In this document: piece after piece, positions 1 to 8,243 of the stretch
How positions within the stretch are numbered: the stretch's first letter is position 1
Layout: each line of letters begins with the position of its first letter
Source: Lentzea sp. NEAU-D7
Lineage (GTDB): Bacteria; Actinomycetota; Actinomycetes; Mycobacteriales; Pseudonocardiaceae
Assembly (NCBI RefSeq): GCF_026242055.1
Contig: NZ_JAPJDL010000027.1
Span: 61,952-125,951, forward strand
Length of the DNA: 64,000 nt
Direction: 5' to 3'
Translations under genes and position numbers: made by a program
Notes under the pieces: model-generated
Told to the model about the DNA's origin: nothing
Seen by the model: the letters and a program-made list of their open reading frames with translations, nothing else
Database searches by the model: none

Positions 1-1
1 G

Positions 2-241
2 GGCAGCGCCGACCCCGACTGGCAGGGCGGGGACGTCCGGTGTTCCTGGTCGGGCAGCCGTGCGGTGCGGGCGGTCGAGAACGCCGGGGTCAGCACGTCC
101 TACACCAGGGTGTGCCTGTACCCCGGCGCGAACTACTCGGGGAGCGTCGCCTACTACGTCCTGCGGGGCGCGGAAGCACCGAACTTCCCGAACGTGCTGA
201 TCCGCTCCCACAAGTGGGTCACCGGGAACACCTGCTGGTGA
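2..241 (+). CDS. C-terminal fragment of a secreted peptidase-inhibitor-like protein
   Basis: The reading frame is open from the left edge and stops at TGA 239-241, giving 79 residues of a protein whose start lies outside the window. The fragment has two cysteines (RCSWSGS, RVCLYPG) and a third near the end (NTCW), plus a Gly/Tyr-rich pattern around YPGANYSGS. This resembles the end of peptidase inhibitor family I36 or beta/gamma-crystallin-like secreted actinomycete proteins. Cys spacing and the terminal Trp suggest an extracytoplasmic, disulfide-bonded domain. The family assignment is by pattern only. A strong hairpin follows 17 bp after the stop. Confidence 0.5.
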   Translation, partial: GSADPDWQGGDVRCSWSGSRAVRAVENAGVSTSYTRVCLYPGANYSGSVAYYVLRGAEAPNFPNVLIRSHKWVTGNTCW

Positions 242-258
242 CCGGCTGACGGTTGGGG

Positions 259-299
259 GGCCACCCGGCAGCGTCCGCAGTGGACGCTGCCGGGTGGCC
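259..299. terminator. bidirectional terminator hairpin
   Basis: A perfect 18-bp inverted repeat (259-276 with 282-299) with a 5-nt loop lies between two convergent genes. It begins 17 bp after the stop of the left-edge gene and ends 1 bp before the stop of the regulator on the other strand. There is no long U tract, which is usual for high-GC actinomycete terminators. Confidence 0.85.
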
Positions 300-300
300 C

Positions 301-1137
301 TCAGCCGCGTTCACCGCCCGCGCCGAGCACCCGCAGTCCCAGCGGGGTGATCAGGTGCCGGGCGAAGTTGTCCTCGCGCTCGGTGGCGATGAGCCCCGCC
401 TCGCGCAGGACGCCGGTGTGGTGGCTCACGGTCGCGGGGGCGACGCCCACCAGCTTCGCCAGCCTGGTGGTGGTGTTCCCGCCGACCACCGACCGCAGGA
501 TCGAGGCCCTGGTGGCGCCCAGCAGCGCGGTCAGCTGGTCACCGCCCGTGCGCTCGCCCGCCAGCAGGCGGGACTCGGTCCGGATCGGGAGCACCAGCAC
601 CGGGCCCGCCGCAGCCACGAGGTGGCGCAGGGCGAAGTAGCAGGGGATCACCGTGAGACCCCGCCCGCCGAGGTGCAGGTCCCGGTCGTGCGGGTGGTCG
701 ACGGACAGCACGGGCGGATGCCACCGCGTCGCGGTGCCGAGCGTGCTCAGCAGTCCTTCCGGGCCGCAGTGCAGGTACTGCTGGATCCTCGTGGCCGCAT
801 CGGTGCACAGGCTGTCCTCGATGACCGGCAGGTGCGGCTCGATCACGCGCCGGCGGTAGACGCGCAGCGCCCGGCCCAGCCGGCGAAGCACGGCGGGCCG
901 GGTTGTGGCGAGGTCGTCCGGCAGCGCCGTCACCACGGAGTGCAGCGCCGTCCGCAGATCCGGGTCGCGCGCGGCGAGCTCGCGCACGTGGCGGCGCCAC
1001 GGACCGAAGGACAGGTCTGCCTCGGCCTGCCGCAGGACCTGGGCGCTGCCGACGATCTCCCACATCAGGTCGGTTTCCAGCTTCAACCCCGTGTGCGCGA
1101 TGTCCCGATCGGTGAAGTGGATGCGCAGCTGCGGCAC
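301..1137 (-). CDS. ArsR-type winged-helix transcriptional regulator (DUF5937-like)
   Basis: 278-residue regulator. The N-terminus (VPQLRIHFTDRDIAHT) and long helical middle match the DUF5937 arrangement. An ArsR-like winged helix occupies roughly the last 75 residues, with recognition-helix region VAPATVSHHTGVLREAGL. The GTG at 1137 is chosen because a GGAGGA sits 6 nt upstream; a longer frame to 1206 has no such site. No metal-binding Cys pair is visible in the helix, so a metal-sensing role is not supported. It lies 82 bp downstream of the potC-like gene on the same strand and could be cotranscribed with that transporter half. Its effector is unknown. Confidence 0.75.
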   Translation of the reverse strand: MPQLRIHFTDRDIAHTGLKLETDLMWEIVGSAQVLRQAEADLSFGPWRRHVRELAARDPDLRTALHSVVTALPDDLATTRPAVLRRLGRALRVYRRRVIEPHLPVIEDSLCTDAATRIQQYLHCGPEGLLSTLGTATRWHPPVLSVDHPHDRDLHLGGRGLTVIPCYFALRHLVAAAGPVLVLPIRTESRLLAGERTGGDQLTALLGATRASILRSVVGGNTTTRLAKLVGVAPATVSHHTGVLREAGLIATEREDNFARHLITPLGLRVLGAGGERG

Positions 1138-1219
1138 GTCTTCCTCCCCCAAGGAATGCCGTTGGTCTCCAAGGGAGAAGTCGTGCTCACACGACCGGAG
1201 ATACATCCCTGGCTCGAAG

Positions 1220-2026
1220 TCAGGCCAGCCGCGTGACGGATCCCGCCCTGCGCGCCCGCCACGACGCGACCACCACGCCGATGATCAGCAGCAGCGCCGT
1301 CGCGGCCACCATCAGCGTCGACAACGCCACGATCTCCGGCGAGATCCCGCGCTTCGACGCCTGCGCGTAGACGAACACCGGCAGCGTCGTCGACCCGACC
1401 CCGGTCAGGTACGAGGAGATCACCACGTCGTCGAACGACAGCAGGAACGCGAACGCCGCACCGGCCGCCACAGCGGGCGCCACCAGCGGCAGCGTCACGG
1501 TCCGGAACGCGACGAAGGGCGACGCCCCGAGATCGGCCGCGGCCTCCTCCATCCGGGCGTCCACCCCGGACACCCGGGACCGCACCACCACGACCACGAA
1601 GCTCAGCGAGAACGCCACGTGCGCGAACAGCAGTGCCCCGAACCCCAGGGGCACACCGGCGAGCTTCACGAAGAACCCCAGCATCGCGACACCCATCACG
1701 ACCTCGGGCACCACGAGGGGCAGCGACAACAACACGGTCCACAGCCCACGACCGGGAAACGCGCGCCGCAGCCCGAACGCCGCCAGCGTCCCGATCACCG
1801 TCGAGATCGCCGCCGACGCCAGCGCCAGCTGCAACGTCAGCTGCAGCGAGGCGAACACGCGCGTGTCGTCGGCCAGTTCGGCGTACCACCGCAGCGAGAA
1901 CCCGCTGATCCGCGACAACGACCGGGACGAGTTGAACGACGCGACGGCGAGCCACGCGATCGGTGCGTACAAGAACAGGAAGACCAAGGCCACCACGGCG
2001 CCGAGCGCCCACGGACGACGGTTCAC
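1220..2026 (-). CDS. potC: polyamine-type ABC transporter permease (PotC)
   Basis: 268-residue inner-membrane permease of the spermidine/putrescine class. Six hydrophobic segments are visible (about 9-30, 62-86, 97-120, 130-150, 185-206, 236-256). The cytoplasmic EAA loop at 160-180 (EEAAADLG...LP) docks on the ATPase. The start is GTG 2026, overlapping the stop of potB as GTGA, with GGGGAGGA just upstream, so the two permeases are translationally coupled. It pairs with potB and should use the PotA ATPase and PotD binding protein encoded at 4590-6873. Substrate preference (polyamine or another cationic or organic compound) cannot be told from sequence alone. Confidence 0.9.
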   Translation of the reverse strand: MNRRPWALGAVVALVFLFLYAPIAWLAVASFNSSRSLSRISGFSLRWYAELADDTRVFASLQLTLQLALASAAISTVIGTLAAFGLRRAFPGRGLWTVLLSLPLVVPEVVMGVAMLGFFVKLAGVPLGFGALLFAHVAFSLSFVVVVVRSRVSGVDARMEEAAADLGASPFVAFRTVTLPLVAPAVAAGAAFAFLLSFDDVVISSYLTGVGSTTLPVFVYAQASKRGISPEIVALSTLMVAATALLLIIGVVVASWRARRAGSVTRLA

Positions 2027-2886
2027 AGCACGTCCTCCCCACGACGCCCGCGCAGCACGAGCACGAACACCACCAGCACGAGCAGCAACACCGCCATCGC
2101 CGAACCCAGCGGCCAGTTGTTGCCGCCGCGGAACTGGTCGTCGATCACCGACCCGAACGTCGACTGCTCCACCCCGCCGAGCAGCTTCGGCGTCACGAAG
2201 TCACCGGCCGCGGGCACCAGCACCAGCAGCGACCCGGCCAGCACACCGCTCATGACGCCCGGCAGCACCACGCGGAAGAACGTGGACACCCGCCCGTGCC
2301 CGAGGTCGTACGACGCCTCCACCAACCGCACGTCGAAGCGCTCGCACGCCACGTACAGCGGCAACACCATGAACGGCAGAAAGCCGTACGTCAGACCGAG
2401 AACCACCGCTCCGTGCGTGAGCAGGAAACCGCCGTCCCGGTCCAGCCCGACCCACCCGAGCACGGTGTTCACGAGCCCTTCGCCGTCCAGCAGCGCCTTC
2501 CACGCGTAGATCCGCGCGAGGTAGCTCGACCAGAACGGGATCAGCACCGCCGCGAGCAGCGCCGTCCGGTAGCGCCCGCCGTACCGCGCGATGAACCACG
2601 CCAGCGGGAACCCGAGCAGCAGGCACGCGGCCGTGGTGACGCCGGCGTACAGCAGGGTCCGGCCGAAGATCGGCAGGAAAGCCGGGTCGAGAGCCGTCCG
2701 GTAGGCCTGGACCGTCCAGGGGAGCACCGCGCGGGCGACGCCCGTGTGCCGCGTCGCGAAGCTGAACTGGACGACCACGACGAGGGGTGCGATCAGGAAG
2801 AACCCCAGCCAGAGACCGGTCGGGGCGAGGAGGGCGTTGGCCTTCAGCCAGCGTCGGAGCACGGATCCACATCCTGCCAGTGACAT
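2023..2886 (-). CDS. potB: polyamine-type ABC transporter permease (PotB)
   Basis: 287-residue permease with hydrophobic segments at about 22-42, 77-98, 108-128, 160-180, 210-230 and 260-280. The EAA loop is at 189-209 (VEASYDLG...). ATG 2886 is used; a GTG at 2862 is an alternative, and the upstream Shine-Dalgarno is weak for both. It overlaps potC by 4 bp. Its promoter region is shared with the divergent tetR gene (2887-2976), which carries inverted repeats, so the permease pair may answer to that regulator. The matching potA-potD genes are 1.7 kb away on the same strand, separated by tetR-P450 in the opposite direction. Confidence 0.9.
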   Translation of the reverse strand: MSLAGCGSVLRRWLKANALLAPTGLWLGFFLIAPLVVVVQFSFATRHTGVARAVLPWTVQAYRTALDPAFLPIFGRTLLYAGVTTAACLLLGFPLAWFIARYGGRYRTALLAAVLIPFWSSYLARIYAWKALLDGEGLVNTVLGWVGLDRDGGFLLTHGAVVLGLTYGFLPFMVLPLYVACERFDVRLVEASYDLGHGRVSTFFRVVLPGVMSGVLAGSLLVLVPAAGDFVTPKLLGGVEQSTFGSVIDDQFRGGNNWPLGSAMAVLLLVLVVFVLVLRGRRGEDVL

Positions 2887-2952
2887 TTCCAGAACACGAA
2901 GTTCGTTTGGTGCCCGAAATGGGCTTCGCCGACTTCGATCACCAAGCCGAGG

Positions 2953-2988
2953 GAACACTCGTGTACCGTTGTGAACATGAGTGTTCAC
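2953..2988. promoter_or_regulatory. inverted repeats at the potB/tetR divergent promoter
   Basis: Two overlapping palindromes lie at the tetR start. GAACACTC (2953-2960) matches GAGTGTTC (2979-2986) exactly, and GTGAACA (2971-2977) matches TGTTCAC (2982-2988) across TGAG. A possible -10, TACCGT (2963-2968), would place transcription at or near the tetR start codon. This is typical placement for a TetR-family autoregulatory operator. Binding is inferred. Confidence 0.6.
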
Positions 2989-3516
2989 CTGCTGCAGACG
3001 GCGACGTCCGTGCTGCTCAAGGACCCGACCGCGTCGCTGGCCGACGTCGCGCGGGCGGCCGGTGTCGGCAGGACCACACTCCACAAGCGCTATCCGACCC
3101 GGACGGCGCTGGTCCGCGCGGTCGCGAACGACGCGCTCGACCTGATCGACTCGGTGGCTCGCCAGGTGGACTTCGGCAGCGACGACGCGATCGAGGACCT
3201 CATCACGCGCCTGGTCGCGCTCGGCCCGCGAGTGGAGTTCCTGCTCCGCTTCCCCGGGCTGGAGCGGGACGAGGAGGTGAGGACGCGCATCGAGGCGATG
3301 GACCAGCCCGTGCTCGACCTGATCACCCGGCTGCAGGGCACCAAGCTGCGCCGCGACCTGCCCGCGTGGTGGATCCTGCACACCCTCTACGCCGGGCTCT
3401 TCAACGCCTGGGAAGCGATCAGCTACGGCCGCCTGGCCCCGTTGGACGCTCCCCGGTTCGTGCTCACCACGGTGTTCGAGGGGGTAGGCAATGCTGGATC
3501 AACTGACCGGGCATGA
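2977..3516 (+). CDS. TetR-family transcriptional regulator
   Basis: 179 residues from ATG 2977 (GTG 2971 is in frame and equally possible). The N-terminal helix-turn-helix is clear: SLADVARAAGVGRTTLHKRY, followed by the usual TRTALV helix. The C-terminal ligand domain is generic. There is no clear Shine-Dalgarno, and the start sits inside a palindrome, so the mRNA may be leaderless. Its 3' end overlaps the P450 start by 26 bp, so both are one transcript. It likely represses itself and the P450, and possibly the divergent potB-potC. The ligand is unknown. Confidence 0.85.
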   Translation: MSVHLLQTATSVLLKDPTASLADVARAAGVGRTTLHKRYPTRTALVRAVANDALDLIDSVARQVDFGSDDAIEDLITRLVALGPRVEFLLRFPGLERDEEVRTRIEAMDQPVLDLITRLQGTKLRRDLPAWWILHTLYAGLFNAWEAISYGRLAPLDAPRFVLTTVFEGVGNAGSTDRA

Positions 3517-4603
3517 AGACCCGCATCCGATCTACGACCGGCTACGCGCACAAGGACCGCTGACGCGGGACAACGACATGTGGGTGACGACGAGCCACCC
3601 GCTGGCGAACAAGATCCTGCGCGACCGCCGATTCGGTGTCCGGTTCGCCGACGGCAGCTATCCGGCCAACGCGAGCCTGCTGCCCGAGTCGTTCCTCGAA
3701 CTCGACCCGCCGGACCACACCCGCCTGCGCAGGCTCGCGATGCCGGCGTTCAGCCCGAAGAAGATCGACGAGTACCGGGCGCGCGTGGAGAAGGTCGCCG
3801 ACTCGCTGCTGGACCGCGACGAGTTCGACCTGATCGCCGACTTCGCGGCGCCGCTGCCGATCTCGGTGATCAGCGACCTGCTCGGCATCCCCGACTCCGA
3901 CACCGCGGAGTTCGCCGACTACGGCGCGCTCGTCGCCGCGTCGTTCGATTCGGGCGTCACGCAGGACCTGACCAACGCCAACGACAAGGTGCTCGCGCTG
4001 TTCGACCGGCTCATCGCGGAACGTCGCCGGACGCCCGGCGACGACGTGATCAGCTCGCTGGTCGCCGCCGAGGCCGAGCAGAAGCTGACCGCGCAGGAGA
4101 TGCTCGGCACGCTGGTGTTGCTGCTGGTCGCGGGCTTCGAGACCACGGTGAACCTGATCGGCAACGGCACCCGCGCGCTGCTCGACCACCCCGCGCAGTG
4201 GAAGTTCTTCAAGGCCAATCCCGACCTGGCGCCGTCCGTGGTCGAGGAGACGCTGCGGTGGGCGCCGCCGGTGCAGCTGACCAGCCGGATCGCGCACGAG
4301 GAGGTCGACCGGATCGGCAAGGACGAGATGGTGACGCTGCTGATCGGCGCCGCGAACCGCGATCCGGAGGTCTACCCGGAGGCGCACAAGTTCGACCTGA
4401 TGCGCGTGCACAAGCCGGAGCACCTGGCGTTCTCCAGCGGCATCCACTACTGCCTGGGCGCGACGCTCGCGCGCATGGAGGGCGACGTGGCGTTCCGCGC
4501 GCTGGCCCGCCGGATGCCGGACCTGCGGCAGACGGGACCGGTGACGTTCCGCGAGTCGGTCGTGATCCGCGGGATGAGGTCGTTCCCGGTCAGCCGGTCT
4601 TGA
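3491..4603 (+). CDS. cytochrome P450 monooxygenase
   Basis: 370 residues, a little short for a bacterial class-I P450 (about 390-410) because the N-terminus is compact. Family landmarks are intact: I-helix AGFETT (214-219), ExxR motif ETLR (253-256), and heme loop FSSGIHYCLG (314-323) with Cys321 as the iron ligand. It would hydroxylate a small organic substrate in the cytosol using an external ferredoxin and reductase; neither is nearby. ATG 3491 follows a G-rich stretch and overlaps tetR. Its last 14 bp overlap the end of potD on the opposite strand, leaving no room for a terminator. Confidence 0.95.
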   Translation: MLDQLTGHEDPHPIYDRLRAQGPLTRDNDMWVTTSHPLANKILRDRRFGVRFADGSYPANASLLPESFLELDPPDHTRLRRLAMPAFSPKKIDEYRARVEKVADSLLDRDEFDLIADFAAPLPISVISDLLGIPDSDTAEFADYGALVAASFDSGVTQDLTNANDKVLALFDRLIAERRRTPGDDVISSLVAAEAEQKLTAQEMLGTLVLLLVAGFETTVNLIGNGTRALLDHPAQWKFFKANPDLAPSVVEETLRWAPPVQLTSRIAHEEVDRIGKDEMVTLLIGAANRDPEVYPEAHKFDLMRVHKPEHLAFSSGIHYCLGATLARMEGDVAFRALARRMPDLRQTGPVTFRESVVIRGMRSFPVSRS

Positions 4604-5723
4604 CCTTCGTCCAGGCGTCCGCGTAGAGCGCTTCGGCGTCGCCGCCGAGGTCCTTGGTGAACGGGAGCTTCGCCAGCTGGTCGTCCGGCGGGTAGACCAC
4701 CGGGTCGTCGAGCAGCTCCTTGTCGATCAACGGCTTCGCGGCGGCGTTGGGGCTGCCGTACCGGACGGCGTTGGACAGCGCCGCGCCCGTCTCCGCGCCC
4801 AGGACGTGGTCGATGAACCGGTGCGCGTTGGCGGCGTGCGGCGCGTCCTTCGGGATGACGAGCAGGTCCACGTAGGACAGACCGCCCTCCGCGGGGATGG
4901 CGTACCCGATGTCGTCGTTGGTCTCGCGCGCCTGGAACGCGTCGCCGGAGTACGACTGCGCGAGCCGCACCTGGCCCGAGGTCAGCGGCTCGATCACGTC
5001 GGAGGTGATCTGGCCGAGCTTCTTCTTCAACGACAGCAGGAAGTTCGCCGCGTCGTCGATCTGCCCCGCGTCGGTGGTGTTCGGGTCGTGGCCGAGCTTC
5101 AGCAGCCCGACGGCCAGGCCGTCGCGGGCCTCGTCGAGGATCGAGCTGCGGCCCAGGGCCGCCGGCAGGTCGTAGGCGTCGAACCCGGTCACCTCGCCGC
5201 CGATCTGCGACTTCGAGTACGCCAGACCCGTGGTGCCCCAGGCCCACGGCACGGAGTAGCGGTTGCCGGGGTCGTACTCGGCCTCCACGAACCGCCGCTC
5301 CAGGTTGCGCAGGTTCGGGATCGCGTCGTGGTCCAGCGGCTGGAGCAGGCCGGACCGCAGGAACCGGCGCAGGAAGTTGTCCGACGGCACCACCAGGTCG
5401 TAGCCCGCCTGACCGGACGCGATCTTGGCTTCCATCTCGTCGTTGGTCGAGAAGTTGTCGTACGTGACCTCGATGCCGCTCACCGACGTGAAGCCCGGCA
5501 ACGTCTCCGGCGCGATGTAGTCGGTCCAGTTGTAGAAGTTGAGCCTGGGCTCGTCGGCCAGGTTCGCGGCCCTGCCCTCGCTCGGGCCACCGGAGCCGGT
5601 GGGCGCCGGACCGACCGCGCAGGCGGCGAGAGCGAAGAACGCCATCGAGCCCAGCATCGTGCGCCGGGTCACCCGAGGGCTGTCGACGTCCCACAGCCGG
5701 GCGATCCGCACCTGCTCAGCCAT
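4590..5723 (-). CDS. potD: polyamine-type ABC transporter substrate-binding lipoprotein (PotD)
   Basis: 377 residues. The N-terminus reads VTRRTMLGSMAFFALAAC: a twin-arginine pair at 20-21 and a lipobox LAAC with Cys35. This suggests Tat export followed by lipid anchoring on the outer face of the membrane. The mature part carries PotD-like stretches (LNFYNWTDYI, YDLVVPSDNFL, VPWAWGTTGLAYS) typical of spermidine/putrescine-binding proteins. ATG 5723 is chosen because it gives a proper signal and overlaps the potA stop by 8 bp; the frame remains open further upstream inside potA but that is antisense-free overlap only. It is coupled to potA. Confidence 0.92.
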   Translation of the reverse strand: MAEQVRIARLWDVDSPRVTRRTMLGSMAFFALAACAVGPAPTGSGGPSEGRAANLADEPRLNFYNWTDYIAPETLPGFTSVSGIEVTYDNFSTNDEMEAKIASGQAGYDLVVPSDNFLRRFLRSGLLQPLDHDAIPNLRNLERRFVEAEYDPGNRYSVPWAWGTTGLAYSKSQIGGEVTGFDAYDLPAALGRSSILDEARDGLAVGLLKLGHDPNTTDAGQIDDAANFLLSLKKKLGQITSDVIEPLTSGQVRLAQSYSGDAFQARETNDDIGYAIPAEGGLSYVDLLVIPKDAPHAANAHRFIDHVLGAETGAALSNAVRYGSPNAAAKPLIDKELLDDPVVYPPDDQLAKLPFTKDLGGDAEALYADAWTKVKTG

Positions 5724-6873
5724 CGTCCGGCTCCAGCAGCACGGTGAACTCGGGGTCCCAGGCCATCCGCACGGACTGGCCGGGCGCGCCCGCGTCGTCG
5801 ATGCGCTGGGCGTTCTGCACGAACGCCGTGAGCACGCCCGCCGGGGTGCCGACCACGAACTGCGTGGACATGCCCGTGTAGACGACGTCCTGGACGACGC
5901 CCCGCAGCACGCACCAGCCGGCGGGCGGTTCGGCGGACTCGTTGAACAAGTGCACCTTCTCCGGGCGCACGGTCGCGGCGACCTTGCGGCCGTGGCTGAC
6001 GCCGCCGGAGAACCCGGCGCGCAGGTTCGTGGCACCCGGAGCCGCCAGCGACACCAGGCCACCGTCCACACCGGACACCTCGGCGTCGAGGATGTTGGAC
6101 GTGCCGATGAACCCGGCGACGAACCGGGTCGCCGGCCGCTCGTAGACGTCCTCGGGGTAGCCGACCTGCTCGATCCTGCCCGCGTTCATCACGGCGATGC
6201 GGTGTGACAGGACCAGCGCCTCTTCCTGGTCGTGCGTGACGTACAGGAACGTCGTGCCGACCTCGCGCTGGATGCGCATCAGCTCGATCTGCAGTTCCTT
6301 GCGGAGCTTCGCGTCGAGCGCGCCGAGCGGTTCGTCGAGCAGCAGCAGCTGCGGACCGGCGGCGAGCGCACGGGCGATGGCGACGCGCTGCTGCTGGCCG
6401 CCGGAGAGCTGCGCGGGCCTGCGCTTGGCGAACTGCGACAGCCGCACCAGTTCGAGGTGCTCCCCGACGCGCTTCTTCAGCTCGTCGCCGCGGATCTTCT
6501 TGCGCTTGAGGCCGTACGCGACGTTGTCCCACACCGACATGTGCGGGAACAGCGCGTACGACTGGAAGACGGTGTTGACGTCCCTCCGGTAGGGCGGGAC
6601 GCCCACCATGTCGTTGCCGTCGAGCTCGATGCGGCCCTCGTCGGGGTCCACGAACCCGGCGATCATGCGCAGGACCGTGGTCTTGCCGCAGCCGGACGGG
6701 CCGAGCACCGAGAAGAACTCGCCCTCGTGGACGTCGAGCGAGATGCCGTCGACCGCCACCTGGTCGGAGAAGCGCTTGCGCACACCGTGGAGACCGATCT
6801 CGACGGGGGCGAACGTGTCCGGGGTGGAGCCCTCGGCGGGAGAGAAGCCGGTCAAGTCGCGGCGCCTTCGCAA
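5716..6873 (-). CDS. potA: polyamine-type ABC transporter ATP-binding protein (PotA)
   Basis: 385 residues from TTG 6873; a second TTG at 6855 with GAAGG upstream is an alternative start. All ABC motifs are present: Walker A GPSGCGKT (58-65), Q-loop Gln104, signature LSGGQ (156-160), Walker B LLLLDEP (176-182), and an H-loop (VTHDQ). A C-terminal TOBE-type domain follows (about 290-370), as in PotA/CysA-class importers. It powers the PotB-PotC channel. The gene heads a potA-potD transcript whose promoter must lie in 6874-7010, divergent from the DUF2631 gene. Confidence 0.93.
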   Translation of the reverse strand: MRRRRDLTGFSPAEGSTPDTFAPVEIGLHGVRKRFSDQVAVDGISLDVHEGEFFSVLGPSGCGKTTVLRMIAGFVDPDEGRIELDGNDMVGVPPYRRDVNTVFQSYALFPHMSVWDNVAYGLKRKKIRGDELKKRVGEHLELVRLSQFAKRRPAQLSGGQQQRVAIARALAAGPQLLLLDEPLGALDAKLRKELQIELMRIQREVGTTFLYVTHDQEEALVLSHRIAVMNAGRIEQVGYPEDVYERPATRFVAGFIGTSNILDAEVSGVDGGLVSLAAPGATNLRAGFSGGVSHGRKVAATVRPEKVHLFNESAEPPAGWCVLRGVVQDVVYTGMSTQFVVGTPAGVLTAFVQNAQRIDDAGAPGQSVRMAWDPEFTVLLEPDDG

Positions 6874-7010
6874 GATCGAACGGGTAGGCCTCGAAGAGCC
6901 TAGACCCGCTCGACCTCGCTCGTCAGTCGTGCGCGCGCGACCTCACACCTCCGTGCTCACCGTCATGTGCGACGATGGCCTCGTAATCCGGATGAGCAGT
7001 GGAGGAAACC

Positions 7011-7268
7011 GTGGCTACGTCCTCGGAACTGGACAAGCGTCCTGCCGTCGACCCTCACGAGGAGCCGTCGCACGAGTGGGGCTGGCACGGCACGTTCCCC
7101 AAGGGCACCCGCATCGCGGGCTGGCTCTCGGCGATCTTCTGCTTCCTGATGCTGATCGGCAACCACCACGGCAAGACCGAGGACATCTTCCTCGTCGCCA
7201 CCGGTGTCTCGATCATCGCCTTCCTGCTGTGGGACGCCGCGCGCAGCAAGAAGCCCTGGCGCCGCTAG
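7011..7268 (+). CDS. DUF2631 small membrane protein
   Basis: 85 residues. The start GTG 7011 has GGAGGAAACC directly upstream. The N-terminal 35 residues are polar (DPHEEPSHEWGWHG), then two hydrophobic helices follow (about 39-52 and 60-74) with a short loop containing NHHGKTED, and the chain ends in a basic tail KKPWRR. This matches the actinobacterial DUF2631 family, whose function is unknown. It overlaps the 3' end of the oxidoreductase gene by 4 bp on the opposite strand. Confidence 0.85.
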   Translation: MATSSELDKRPAVDPHEEPSHEWGWHGTFPKGTRIAGWLSAIFCFLMLIGNHHGKTEDIFLVATGVSIIAFLLWDAARSKKPWRR

Positions 7269-8164
7269 AGCGTCTCCAGCACGATCTTGCCCTGGGTGCG
7301 GCCCGTCCCGCCCAGGGCATGTGCTTTTCCGGCCTCTTCCAGCGGGAACGTCGCGTCGACGTGCACCCTGAGCTCGCCCGACTCGACCAGCGCCGCGATC
7401 GCCTCCAGGCCCGCGCGGTCGGGTTCGACCAGGATCGGGCTGGTCCGGATGTCGTCGCGCACGGGCCTGTCCACTCCGGACGGCACACCGACGAACAACC
7501 CGCCGGGCCGCACCGAAGCCGGTGACGCGCCACCCACCAGGTCGACGAACAGGTCGACGTCGGTGCCCTCGTAGTCGCCCTTGGTGTAGTCGACCACCTC
7601 ATCGGCGCCGAGGTCCTTCAGGAACGCGTGCTTGGGCTCGCGCGCGGTGCCGATGACGTACGCGCCGTGGGCCTTCGCGATCTGGACAGCGAGGTGGCCG
7701 ACACCACCCGCCGCCGCCGTCACCAGCACCTTCTGACCCTTCTGCAGGTCGGCGGTGTCGATCAGGATCTGGTGGGCGGTGAGCGCGGCGAGCGGCAGCG
7801 CGGCCGCCTCGACGTGGGTCAGGCTCTTCGGCTTCTTCGCGAAGTGACGGGACGGGGCCGTGACGTACTCGGCGTACGCCCCCGCGGCGCGCGGGAACCA
7901 CGGCATGCCGAAGACCTCGTCGCCGGCCTTGAGGGTCGTGACGCCGAAGCCCACCTCCTCGACCACGCCGGAGACGTCCCAGCCGTTGATGAACGGGAAC
8001 GTCTGCATCCCGGCCATGCCGCTGCCCGCGCTGGTCTTCCAGTCGACCGGGTTGACCCCGGCCGCGTGCACCCTGACCAACACCTCCGTGGGAAGCGGCG
8101 CGGGCTTGGGCACGTCGCCGAGGGTGAGAGGGCCGCCGAACTCGTTCTGGATGATCGCTCGCAT
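7265..8164 (-). CDS. zinc-independent quinone oxidoreductase-type NADP-dependent reductase
   Basis: 299 residues of the medium-chain dehydrogenase/reductase superfamily. The N-terminal GroES-like domain (MRAIIQNEFGGPLTLGDVP, AGVNPVDWK) precedes a Rossmann domain with AAAGGVGHLAVQ. The catalytic-zinc Cys/His set and the structural four-Cys lobe are absent, as in the QOR branch, which reduces quinones or enones with NADPH. ATG 8164 gives the family's usual N-terminus; ATG 8176 is an alternative. It is divergent from the HxlR gene across 79 bp full of palindromes and is probably its target. Confidence 0.9.
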   Translation of the reverse strand: MRAIIQNEFGGPLTLGDVPKPAPLPTEVLVRVHAAGVNPVDWKTSAGSGMAGMQTFPFINGWDVSGVVEEVGFGVTTLKAGDEVFGMPWFPRAAGAYAEYVTAPSRHFAKKPKSLTHVEAAALPLAALTAHQILIDTADLQKGQKVLVTAAAGGVGHLAVQIAKAHGAYVIGTAREPKHAFLKDLGADEVVDYTKGDYEGTDVDLFVDLVGGASPASVRPGGLFVGVPSGVDRPVRDDIRTSPILVEPDRAGLEAIAALVESGELRVHVDATFPLEEAGKAHALGGTGRTQGKIVLETL

Positions 8165-8177
8165 GCTGTCAAGCATG

Positions 8178-8231
8178 GGAGACCAGGTCTCCACTGGCAA
8201 CCAGGCACTATCTTGTGCACTAGGTACCTGG
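8178..8231. promoter_or_regulatory. palindromes in the oxidoreductase/HxlR divergent promoter
   Basis: GGAGACCAGGTCTCC (8178-8192) is a perfect 15-bp palindrome just upstream of the reductase start. CCAGGCAC (8201-8208) and GTACCTGG (8224-8231) form an inverted repeat with one mismatch next to the HxlR start. Either could be the HxlR operator; DUF24/HxlR proteins normally bind inverted repeats in such shared promoters. Confidence 0.55.
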
Positions 8232-8243
8232 TAGAAACTAGCC

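Noticed and set aside
905..2883. Long plus-strand open frames across the potB-potC region
   Set aside because: They run antisense to the permeases, are extremely Arg/Pro/His/Ser-rich and show no start signals or domains.
2977..4603. The tetR-P450 pair as part of a natural-product cluster
   Set aside because: No polyketide, peptide or terpene synthase, ferredoxin or exporter is present around it; only an importer is nearby.
5724..6071. An N-terminally extended PotD frame
   Set aside because: The extension lies in another frame of potA and would bury the Tat/lipoprotein signal inside the protein.
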